From Candidatus Pantoea deserta (GTDB lineage: Bacteria; Pseudomonadota; Gammaproteobacteria; Enterobacterales; Enterobacteriaceae): a stretch of 64,000 nucleotides of DNA. Shown piece after piece: positions 7,418 to 15,898 of the stretch (within the stretch, counting starts at the first letter, position 1; each line of letters begins with the position of its first letter). The stretch covers positions 124,001 through 188,000 of the forward strand of contig NZ_RMVG01000007.1 of NCBI RefSeq assembly GCF_003813865.1, in the 5' to 3' direction. A model generated the notes under the pieces. The model had not been told where the DNA came from. It ran no database searches and saw only the letters and a program-made list of their open reading frames with translations. A program made the position numbers and the translations under genes.

Positions 7418-10026
7418 ATCCGCTGCGTTGGCTGCTGACGGCGCCGGTCTGGCAGGCGCTACGCCTGCGCTATACCTTGGCGCGCGACAACGGCGCGTCT
7501 CGCTTCGCCAGCGGCCTGCATCTGCTCTGGTGCGCGCTCGGCTGGATGCTGCTGCGTTTTGAGACGCCGGGCTGGCAGCGCATTATTCATCAGCGTCGGC
7601 GACTCTATCCCCATATCTCGCCGGAGCGTCCGCGCCCGCTGGATATTCTTCGTTACCTGATTCAGACGCTGTGGCTGGTGGTTATCCTGCCGCTGGACGA
7701 CAGCGGCCGCAGCGAGCGGCAGCGCTTCAAAGGTTTTCAGGCGCTGTTCCGCTGGCGTCAGCGGGGCTATCAGTGGCTGGATAGCTTCGCTTCGCGCGTT
7801 CAGGCCGGCAACCTTGACGCGCGCGTTGAACAACGGCTTCAGAGGCTGTCGCCGCTGGCGCGTCGGCTGGTGTTTGTCGGAGTAGCGCTGTTCGCCTCGC
7901 TGCTGGCGCTGCTCTGCGTCAGTCAGCCGTTTGGGCTGATGACGCAGTTTATCTTTGTGGTGCTGCTCTGGAGCCTGGCGATGCTGGTGCGACGCGTGCC
8001 GGGCCGCTTGCCCACCATGATGCTGATCGTACTGTCGCTGACCGTGTCGTGCCGTTATCTGTGGTGGCGCTACACCTCGACGCTGAACTGGGACGATCCC
8101 CTCAGCCTGGTGTTCGGTCTGCTGCTGATTGCGGCGGAAACCTACGCCTGGGTGGTGCTGGTGCTGGGCTATTTCCAGACGCTGTGGCCGCTTAATCGCC
8201 AGCCTGTCTCTATGCCTGACGCGCTGGAACAGTGGCCGAGCGTCGATCTGCTGGTGCCGACCTACAACGAGCCGCTCAGCGTAGTGAAGCCGACCATCTA
8301 TGCGGCGATGGGCATCGACTGGCCGAAAGATCGGCTCAATATCTATCTGCTGGATGACGGCAGCCGCGAAGAGTTTCGCGAGTTCGCCGCCAGCGTCGGG
8401 GTCAACTATGTGGTGCGCCCGACGCATGAGCATGCGAAGGCGGGCAATATCAACCATGCGCTGAAAACGCGCTGCCGCAGCGATTTTGTCGCCATCTTCG
8501 ACTGCGACCATGTGCCAACGCGCGCTTTTCTGCAAATGACCATCGGCTGGTTTATCAAAGATCCCAAACTGGCGATGCTGCAAACGCCGCACCACTTCTT
8601 TTCGCCCGACCCCTTTGAGCGCAATCTTGGCCGCTTCCGCCGCACGCCTAATGAAGGCTCGCTGTTTTACGGCCTGGTGCAGGACGGCAACGATACCTGG
8701 GACGCCACCTTCTTTTGCGGCTCCTGCGCCGTGCTGCGCCGCACCGCGCTGGATGAAATCGGCGGCATCGCGGTAGAAACCGTTACCGAAGATGCGCACA
8801 CTTCGCTGCGTCTGCACCGACGCGGCTACGCTTCGGCCTATATCCGTATTCCACAGGCGGCGGGGCTGGCGACGGAAAGCCTGTCGGCGCATATCGGCCA
8901 GCGTATCCGCTGGGCGCGCGGCATGGTGCAGATTTTCCGCCTGGATAACCCCTTATTCGGCAAAGGGCTGAAGTGGGTGCAGCGCCTCTGCTACGCCAAC
9001 GCCATGCTGCACTTTCTCTCCGGCATTCCGCGCCTGATCTTCCTGCTGGCGCCGCTGGCCTTTTTGCTCTGCCACGCCTACATCATCTACGCGCCCGCGC
9101 TGGCCATCGCGATCTACGTGCTGCCGCATATGCTGCATACCAGCCTGACCAACTCGCGTATTCAGGGGCGCTGGCGTCACTCTTTCTGGAGCGAAGTGTA
9201 TGAAACCGTGCTGGCCTGGTATATCGCCCGGCCGACAACTGTCGCGCTGTTTAACCCGCATAAAGGCAAGTTCAACGTCACCGCCAAAGGGGGACTGGTG
9301 GAAGACCAGCATCTCGACTGGGTGATCACCAAGCCCTATATGTTCCTGGTGCTGCTAAATCTGGCCGGGGTAGGGATGGCGTTCTGGCGTATGAACTATG
9401 GCCCGGCCAACGAGGTGCTGACGGTCTGGGTCAGTCTGGTCTGGGTGATTTACAACATGGTGATCCTCGGCGGCGCGGTGGCCGTTTCCGTCGAGGCGCG
9501 TCAGATCCGCGAGGCGCACCGCGTCGAGATCGCGATGCCTGCCGCGCTGGCGCGCGAGGATGGCCATATGCTGCCCTGCACGCTACGCGACTATTCTGAC
9601 GGCGGCGTCGGCGTGGAGCTGCGCGAGCCGAATGCCCTGAAAGAAGATGAGAAAGTGTGGTTGCTGCTGCGCCGCGGCCAGCAGGAGTTCAGCTTTCCCT
9701 GCCGCGTGCAGCGCGTCTTTGGGCTTCGCGCCGGTATTCGTCTGCATCAGCTGACGACGCAGCAGCATATTGAATTTATCCAGTGTACCTTCGCCCGCGC
9801 CGACACCTGGGCGCTGTGGCAGGACGGTTTCCCGGAAGATAAACCGGTGCAGAGCCTCGCCGATATTATGGTGCTGGGTTTTAAAGGTTATCTGCGCCTG
9901 GCGGAGTATGGTCCGCCGCAGTTACGTCGGCTGTTTAACCTGCTTACCGCTGGGGTGAGCTGGCTGGCCTCGCTGTTGCCGCAAGGCATCGGGCGGACGC
10001 CCGCTTCAAAAAACGCATTGAGTTGA
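7414..10026 (+). CDS. bcsA: Cellulose synthase catalytic subunit BcsA (second operon)
   Basis: Polymerises UDP-glucose into beta-1,4-glucan and moves it across the inner membrane. It has 870 residues with a GTG start overlapping bcsQ; GGAG lies 5' of it. The family 2 glycosyltransferase motifs are all present: DDG at 314-316, DCDH at 363-366, TED at 458-460 (catalytic base) and QRIRW at 496-500. Multiple membrane helices flank this domain. The C-terminal PilZ domain has RQIREAHR at 696-703 and DYSDGG at 726-731, the c-di-GMP binding signature. Activation by c-di-GMP is therefore expected. It is followed closely by bcsB. Confidence 0.97.
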   Translation: MNPLRWLLTAPVWQALRLRYTLARDNGASRFASGLHLLWCALGWMLLRFETPGWQRIIHQRRRLYPHISPERPRPLDILRYLIQTLWLVVILPLDDSGRSERQRFKGFQALFRWRQRGYQWLDSFASRVQAGNLDARVEQRLQRLSPLARRLVFVGVALFASLLALLCVSQPFGLMTQFIFVVLLWSLAMLVRRVPGRLPTMMLIVLSLTVSCRYLWWRYTSTLNWDDPLSLVFGLLLIAAETYAWVVLVLGYFQTLWPLNRQPVSMPDALEQWPSVDLLVPTYNEPLSVVKPTIYAAMGIDWPKDRLNIYLLDDGSREEFREFAASVGVNYVVRPTHEHAKAGNINHALKTRCRSDFVAIFDCDHVPTRAFLQMTIGWFIKDPKLAMLQTPHHFFSPDPFERNLGRFRRTPNEGSLFYGLVQDGNDTWDATFFCGSCAVLRRTALDEIGGIAVETVTEDAHTSLRLHRRGYASAYIRIPQAAGLATESLSAHIGQRIRWARGMVQIFRLDNPLFGKGLKWVQRLCYANAMLHFLSGIPRLIFLLAPLAFLLCHAYIIYAPALAIAIYVLPHMLHTSLTNSRIQGRWRHSFWSEVYETVLAWYIARPTTVALFNPHKGKFNVTAKGGLVEDQHLDWVITKPYMFLVLLNLAGVGMAFWRMNYGPANEVLTVWVSLVWVIYNMVILGGAVAVSVEARQIREAHRVEIAMPAALAREDGHMLPCTLRDYSDGGVGVELREPNALKEDEKVWLLLRRGQQEFSFPCRVQRVFGLRAGIRLHQLTTQQHIEFIQCTFARADTWALWQDGFPEDKPVQSLADIMVLGFKGYLRLAEYGPPQLRRLFNLLTAGVSWLASLLPQGIGRTPASKNALS

Positions 10027-10030
10027 TGAT

Positions 10031-12322
10031 ATGACGATAACAAGAGTGAACGGTTGGTTTACTGCACTGCTGCTGGGCACCGCAACGCTGAGCTGTGCCG
10101 CCGCAGAGGATAGCGCGCCGGTAAATGCCGCAGAAACAGTGCCGGTTCAGGCTGCGCCGGCGATCCCCGGCGCGCCGCTGCGCGCCAGTCAGCTGGCGTT
10201 TACCCAGCTTGCGCCGCCGCCAGGCAGCATGACGCTGCGCGGCACGCAGCCAACCGGCCAGATTGAGTTCGGCGTGCGCAGCGATGAAGTGGTGACGCGC
10301 GCGCTGCTGAATCTCAGCTATCGTCCCTCGCCCGCTCTGCTGCCGACGCTGTCGCAGCTCAAGGTTTATCTCAACGATGAACTGGTTGGGCTGATTACCG
10401 TGACGCCAGAGCAGCTCGGTAAAGAGAATCAGACCCAGCTGTCCATCGATCCGCGCTTTATCAGCGACTTCAACCGCGTGCGTTTTGAGCTGGTGGGACA
10501 TTACGCTAACCTGTGTGAAAACCCGGCCAACAGCGCCATCTGGCTCGATATTGGCAAAGAGAGCGGCATCGATCTGACGTTGCAAAAGCTGCCGTTAAAA
10601 AACGATCTGTCGCACTTTCCGGAGCCGTTCTTCGACGCGCGCGACACCCGCCCGCTGACGCTGCCTGTTGTCTTTGCCGCACAGCCGGACGTGACGCAGC
10701 AGCGCGCGGCCGCAATACTCGCCTCCTGGTTCGGCAGTAAAGCCGGCTGGCGCGGTCAGAATTTCCCGGTGCTCTATAACCAGCTGCCGACGCAACAGCA
10801 CGCCATCGTGTTCGCCACCAATGACGCGCGCCCCGATTTTTTGCGGGATCTGCCGCCGGTGAGCAAGCCCACGGTGGAGATCGTCAGCCAGCCCGACAAT
10901 CCTTACGAAAAAATGCTGCTGATTTTAGGGCGCAATGATGAGGATCTGCTGACGGCGGTGCAGGGCATTGCGCAGGGCGAGCTGCTGCTGCGCGGCGACA
11001 TTTCCACTGTCGATAGCGTCAAACTGCTGGCGCCGCGTCGGGCCTATGACGCGCCGAACTGGGTGCGCACCGATCGCCGCACCACCTTTGCTGAGCTGAG
11101 GCAGTATGAGAATCAGCTTCAGTCTGACGGGTTGCAGCCTAACCCGGTGAGTGTGACGCTGAATCTGCCGCCCGACCTTTTTCTGGTGCGCGCGCGCGGT
11201 ATCGATATGGATTTGAGCTATCGCTATACCGCGCCCTTTCAGCAGGATGGCTCGCGACTGGCGGTAAACCTCAATAATCAGTTTATTCAGGACTACCCGC
11301 TGCCGCCGAAAAATACCTCAGGCCAGCAGCTGTTGCACATTCCGCTGGTTCAGGGGCTACAGGATAACAGCCATCAGATAACTATTCCGGCGCTGCGCCT
11401 GGGCGTAGTGAATCAGCTGCGTTTCGATTTTGATTACGCTAATACCTATATCAGCGGGACGGCTGACGGACGTTGCGAAACCGTCACGCCGGTCAGTCAC
11501 CATGTGGTGGTGGACGACAACTCCAGCATCGATTTTTCCGGCTACCGTCACTATATCGAAATGCCGTCGCTGCGCGCCTGGGCTAACGCGGGCTTCCCGT
11601 TCAGTCGCTATGCCGACCTGGCGCAAACGCTGGTGCTGGTGCAGTCGAAACCTGACGCGCAGCAGGTCGGTACGCTGCTCAACGCGCTGGGCAACATTGG
11701 CGCGCAAACCGGCTATCCGGCGCTGCGCGTGCAGTTCAGCGATGACTGGAGCAAAGCCAAAGCGCAGGATGCCGATCTGCTGATGATCGGCGACATCCCC
11801 AAAGATCTTCAGGACGACCGCCGGATCGGCGCGCTGGCCGACGCCGCCGCCAGCTGGATGAACAAACCGATGCGCCAGACCGCCTCCGACGTACCTGAGC
11901 TTAACGACAGCGATCGCGCGGTGGAAAGTACAACGGCGATTGCGTCGCGCGGCCCGCTGGCGGCGGTGATTGGTTTTCAGTCGCCCTTTAACGATCAGCG
12001 CAGCGTGGTGGCGCTGCTGTCCGACGGCAGCCCGCGTGCGTGGCAGCTGCTCAACGATGCGCTAACCGACAGCGGCAAGCGCGCGGCGATCTTCGGCTCC
12101 GCCGCGATTGTCCGCGAGTCCGGCGTTAACAGCCTGCGCGTCGGGGATACCTATTATGTCGGTCATCTGCCGTGGTGGGAGCGTCTGTGGGCGCAGCTGG
12201 CCACGCATCCGTTCTGGCTGGCGGTGTGCGCCGTGTTTGTCGTGGTGCTGTTTGCGCTGATGACCTGGCGTCTGCTGCGGATTATCACGCGCCGCCGTTT
12301 GCTTGATGATGAAGATGAATAA
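10031..12322 (+). CDS. bcsB: Cellulose synthase periplasmic subunit BcsB
   Basis: Periplasmic, membrane-anchored partner of BcsA, needed for polymerisation and for passing the glucan chain outward. It has 763 residues (E. coli 779). A signal peptide occupies about residues 1-26 (ends near SCAAAE). Beta-jelly-roll and flavodoxin-like segments follow, and a C-terminal transmembrane anchor lies at about 728-750 (WLAVCAVFVVVLFALM). Its end overlaps the beginning of bcsC by a few bases. No bcsZ separates it from bcsC, unlike E. coli. Confidence 0.95.
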   Translation: MTITRVNGWFTALLLGTATLSCAAAEDSAPVNAAETVPVQAAPAIPGAPLRASQLAFTQLAPPPGSMTLRGTQPTGQIEFGVRSDEVVTRALLNLSYRPSPALLPTLSQLKVYLNDELVGLITVTPEQLGKENQTQLSIDPRFISDFNRVRFELVGHYANLCENPANSAIWLDIGKESGIDLTLQKLPLKNDLSHFPEPFFDARDTRPLTLPVVFAAQPDVTQQRAAAILASWFGSKAGWRGQNFPVLYNQLPTQQHAIVFATNDARPDFLRDLPPVSKPTVEIVSQPDNPYEKMLLILGRNDEDLLTAVQGIAQGELLLRGDISTVDSVKLLAPRRAYDAPNWVRTDRRTTFAELRQYENQLQSDGLQPNPVSVTLNLPPDLFLVRARGIDMDLSYRYTAPFQQDGSRLAVNLNNQFIQDYPLPPKNTSGQQLLHIPLVQGLQDNSHQITIPALRLGVVNQLRFDFDYANTYISGTADGRCETVTPVSHHVVVDDNSSIDFSGYRHYIEMPSLRAWANAGFPFSRYADLAQTLVLVQSKPDAQQVGTLLNALGNIGAQTGYPALRVQFSDDWSKAKAQDADLLMIGDIPKDLQDDRRIGALADAAASWMNKPMRQTASDVPELNDSDRAVESTTAIASRGPLAAVIGFQSPFNDQRSVVALLSDGSPRAWQLLNDALTDSGKRAAIFGSAAIVRESGVNSLRVGDTYYVGHLPWWERLWAQLATHPFWLAVCAVFVVVLFALMTWRLLRIITRRRLLDDEDE

Positions 12323-15300
12323 ACCCTACGCGCTGCGGGCGAGCCTGCTACTGAGCGGAGTATTAAGCGCGCTGCCGGTGCTGGCCGCGCCCGCCGCCGG
12401 ACCGGAAGTGTCGCCGGTGGAGTGGCTGCTGACGCAGATCCGCATGGGCGAATCGACCAACAAATATGAGCTGGTGCAGCAGTCGCTCTATCGACTGGAG
12501 AAGATCGATCCTGATAATCCGCAGGTGCTGGCGGCGCGCCTGCGCCTGGCGCTGCATCAGGGCGACGTCGCCAGTGCGCAGACGCTGCTGGAGCAGTTGA
12601 AAAAGGTCGCGCCCGATTCGGCCGCGACGCGCGAATCCGCCGTCGGTCTGGCGCTGATGTCTGAAGATGGACGACAGAAGCTGCAAGAGGCGCGCCTGCT
12701 TGCCACCTCCGGCCACCTGACGGAAGCCAAAAACGCCTACGACGCCCTGTTTAACGGCGTGTTTCCTGACGCCAGCACCGCGCTGGAATACTGGCGACTG
12801 CTGGCGCGCATACCGGGACAGGACGACATTGCTTATCAACAGCTCCAGGCGCTGGAACAGCGCTATCCGGGCAATATCGGCGTTGAGCTGCAAATTGCGC
12901 GTATGGCCTTCGATCGCCAGCAGCCGACTCTGGCTATCGCCCAGCTAAAACAGCTGGCGGCCAGCAGCGGCGGACGCGGCCCCGCGGCGGAACTCTGGCT
13001 GCAACAGATTAACGACCAGCCGGTCAGCGACAGCAGCGTGGCGCAGCTAAAGGCGTATTTAGGCGTCTTTACCGAAGGCGATGCGCAGAAACAGGGGCTG
13101 GACGCGCTGGCGAAGCAGCAGGCGCTGCTCGCCGATCCCGCCTATCGCGAGCGGATGCGCGGGCTGGCGCTGGTGGATGCGGGCGGTGGCGCTGAGGCCA
13201 TCGCGACGCTGGACGCCGCGCTGAAAGCGAATCCCAACGATGCCGATCTGATGGGCGCGATGGGCCAGGCGCAGGCGCGCGCCGGTAATCGCGCGGCCGC
13301 AGTGCTCTGGCTGGAGCGTGCGATTCAGGCGGGCCAGCAGAGCACCCAAATCGGCAAATGGCAGTCGCTGTTGCAGACCAGCCGCTACTGGCAGGCGATT
13401 GACGACGGCGACAAAGCGCTGGCGCAGCGCGACCTCGACGGCGCCGAACGCCACTACCGCGCTGCCCAGGCGCTGGATAACAGCGACAGCTATGCCCTGA
13501 TCGGTCTCGGCGACGTGGCGATGGCGCGTAACAACGCGCAGAGCGCCGAACAGCTCTGGCAGCGCGCGCTGCGGCTCGACAGCAGCAACACCACGGCGGT
13601 GCGCCGCCTGGCGGGACTCTATCAGGCGCAGTCACCGGCCCGCGCCATGCAGTTTATTAATAGCCTGCCCGCCGCGCAGCAGCGTGCGCTGGCTGATACG
13701 CTGCGATCGCTGCGCAGCGACAGCCTGCGCGCCGAGGCGGATGCGCTGGCGCAGCAGAACCGCTGGTCAGAGGCGGCGGAAAAATACCGTCAGGCGCTCG
13801 CGCTCTCCCCTGACGATGTCTGGCTTCACTACCGCCTGGCCGGCGCGCTGCGTAGCGGCGGCGCGGCACAGCAGGCCGATGCGGTGATTGACGCCTTGCT
13901 GCGACAACGCCCGCAGGATGCCACCGCGCTCTATGCTTCGGCGCTCTACCTTTCCGGCAAAGATGACGACGACGCGGCGCTGGCGGCGCTGCGCCGCCTG
14001 CCGGACGCGCAGTGGAGCAGCAACATGCGCGAACTGGCCGCGCGTCTGGAGCAGGATAAGCTGTTTGCGCGTGCGGAGGCGTTACGTGCAGCAGGGCAGG
14101 AGCGCGAGGCGATTGCGCTGCTGCATCAGCAGCCCGCTTCCAGCCGCCGCGATCTGACGCTGGCCGACTGGGCGCTGGCTCGTGGCGATGCGCAGCAGGC
14201 GCTTGAGGCTTATCAGCAGGTTCTTGAGCGGGAAAGCGCTAATGGCGACGCGGCGCTTGGTCGTATCGAGGCGCTGGTGGCGTTGAAGCGTAAAGGCGAA
14301 GCTCAGGCGGCGCTCAAGGCGCTGCCGCCAGCCGAGACCAGCCTGAACGCTGAGCGTCGCGTGGCGCTGGCGTGGCAGGCAGTGGGCGACACCACCCAGG
14401 CCGCCGCGCGGTTCGCCGGTCTCAAACAGCGCGCCGCGCCGCAGCCGCCGTCTCAGGACAAAGCGCTGGTATTTCGTGATGCGGCCCGGCTGGAGCGGAT
14501 GCAGCAGCAGCCCGACGCGGCGCTGGCGGATTATCGCCAGGCCATGGCCGCCAGCGGTATCGGCGACAGCGACAACCTCAGTCGGTTAACGCGCAATAAC
14601 ACGCAGGATGACTGGCTGAAGCGCAGCATTCGCAGCGACGCCGCGGATCTGTATCGCCAGCAGGACACTACGCTGATGCTGGAGCAGGACTATTCACGCA
14701 ACAAGGGCACCGGCGGCATCTCGGACTTTACCGCGCATACCACCATGCTTCAGGCGGAGACGCCGCTTGCCGACGGACGCAGCTTTGTGCGCCTCGATCG
14801 CGTAGAGGTGTCGGCGGGCACCTTCTCTACCAGCAACGGCAGCTTCAGCGAGCAGTTCGGTAGCTGTGACGACGCAAACTCAGGCGGATGCAGCCGCGAC
14901 GCAACCCAGCGCGATGAGGGCACCGCGCTCGGCGTCGGCTGGCAAAATGACATCTGGTCGGCGGACATCGGCACTACGCCGCTCGGTTTTGAGGTAACGA
15001 ACTGGGTTGGCGGCCTGAGCTGGAAAACCGACGTCAGGGACGTAGGCGTAACCCTGACCGCCTCGCGGCGGCCCATCTCCAGTTCGCTGCTCGCCTATGC
15101 TGGCGCGCGCGATCCGGCCGCCAACGGCGGCAAAAGCTGGGGCGGCGTGGTAGCGACCGGCGGCAGCGTCGGGTTAAGTCTCGACCGCGGCGGCGCGCAC
15201 GGCGTCTGGGCCGACATCAGCGCGCATCAGATCACGGGTAAGAACGTCGCGGATAACAGCCGCGAGCGTCTGATGGCGGGTTACTACTACAAGCTGATCA

Positions 15301-15785
15301 ATACCGATAATCGCCGCGCCACCGTCGGGTTGAACACGATGCTGTGGCACTACCAGAAAGACCTCAGCGATTACACCTTCGGGCAGGGCGGCTACTACAG
15401 CCCACAGCAGTATCTGTCATTTTCCGTGCCGGTGACCTGGCGGCAGCGCAGCGAAAACTGGTCGTTCGATCTGGGGGGGTCGGTCTCCTGGTCGCACTCG
15501 AAAACCGACGCGCAACAGCGCTATCCGGTAAACCCCGGCTTTACGCTGGCCAGCAATCCGACTTCGGCCAGCAGCAGCGGGGGCGGCGTGGGCTACACCT
15601 TGCAGGCGGTGGTTGAACGTCGCATTACGCCGCACTGGTTTATCGGCGCGGGTATGGATATTCAGCAGGCGAAGGATTATACCCCCAGCCACGGGCTGCT
15701 CTATGTACGCTACTCCGCCGCAGGCTGGGATGGCGATCTGGATATGCCGCCACAGCCGTTAATTCCCTACGCGGATTTTAAATAA
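12315..15785 (+). CDS. bcsC: Cellulose synthase outer-membrane subunit BcsC (second copy)
   Basis: Large periplasmic TPR scaffold plus outer-membrane beta-barrel for cellulose export. Starting at the ATG at 12315 it has 1156 residues (E. coli 1157). The signal peptide runs to about residue 25 (SALPVLA). Ala/Leu/Gln-rich TPR repeats cover roughly 40-780. The barrel begins around residue 800 (SDAADLYRQQDTTLMLEQDY) and ends with a conserved tail including PPQPLIPYADFK. Upstream ATGs at 12306 and 12309 are alternatives. The start lies inside the bcsB end, so translation is probably coupled. It is the last cellulose gene of this operon. Confidence 0.95.
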   Translation: MNKPYALRASLLLSGVLSALPVLAAPAAGPEVSPVEWLLTQIRMGESTNKYELVQQSLYRLEKIDPDNPQVLAARLRLALHQGDVASAQTLLEQLKKVAPDSAATRESAVGLALMSEDGRQKLQEARLLATSGHLTEAKNAYDALFNGVFPDASTALEYWRLLARIPGQDDIAYQQLQALEQRYPGNIGVELQIARMAFDRQQPTLAIAQLKQLAASSGGRGPAAELWLQQINDQPVSDSSVAQLKAYLGVFTEGDAQKQGLDALAKQQALLADPAYRERMRGLALVDAGGGAEAIATLDAALKANPNDADLMGAMGQAQARAGNRAAAVLWLERAIQAGQQSTQIGKWQSLLQTSRYWQAIDDGDKALAQRDLDGAERHYRAAQALDNSDSYALIGLGDVAMARNNAQSAEQLWQRALRLDSSNTTAVRRLAGLYQAQSPARAMQFINSLPAAQQRALADTLRSLRSDSLRAEADALAQQNRWSEAAEKYRQALALSPDDVWLHYRLAGALRSGGAAQQADAVIDALLRQRPQDATALYASALYLSGKDDDDAALAALRRLPDAQWSSNMRELAARLEQDKLFARAEALRAAGQEREAIALLHQQPASSRRDLTLADWALARGDAQQALEAYQQVLERESANGDAALGRIEALVALKRKGEAQAALKALPPAETSLNAERRVALAWQAVGDTTQAAARFAGLKQRAAPQPPSQDKALVFRDAARLERMQQQPDAALADYRQAMAASGIGDSDNLSRLTRNNTQDDWLKRSIRSDAADLYRQQDTTLMLEQDYSRNKGTGGISDFTAHTTMLQAETPLADGRSFVRLDRVEVSAGTFSTSNGSFSEQFGSCDDANSGGCSRDATQRDEGTALGVGWQNDIWSADIGTTPLGFEVTNWVGGLSWKTDVRDVGVTLTASRRPISSSLLAYAGARDPAANGGKSWGGVVATGGSVGLSLDRGGAHGVWADISAHQITGKNVADNSRERLMAGYYYKLINTDNRRATVGLNTMLWHYQKDLSDYTFGQGGYYSPQQYLSFSVPVTWRQRSENWSFDLGGSVSWSHSKTDAQQRYPVNPGFTLASNPTSASSSGGGVGYTLQAVVERRITPHWFIGAGMDIQQAKDYTPSHGLLYVRYSAAGWDGDLDMPPQPLIPYADFK

Positions 15786-15898
15786 GGCGGGGCGCGCAAA
15801 ACTCAGACTTCAGCAGGCAGTAAAAAAAGCCAGTTTCAGGATATACTTGCTGCGCATTGCCCTGTCTGATAACTGTGCTTTTAAGCCTGGAGAAGATT

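Noticed and set aside
7459..8892. 477-codon open frame antisense to bcsA
   Set aside because: Arises from high G+C codon use opposite a well-conserved gene; composition is Arg/Gln/His-rich with no domain. The same holds for the long antisense frames opposite dapF (53766-54617), cyaA and the hydrolase (21225-22196).
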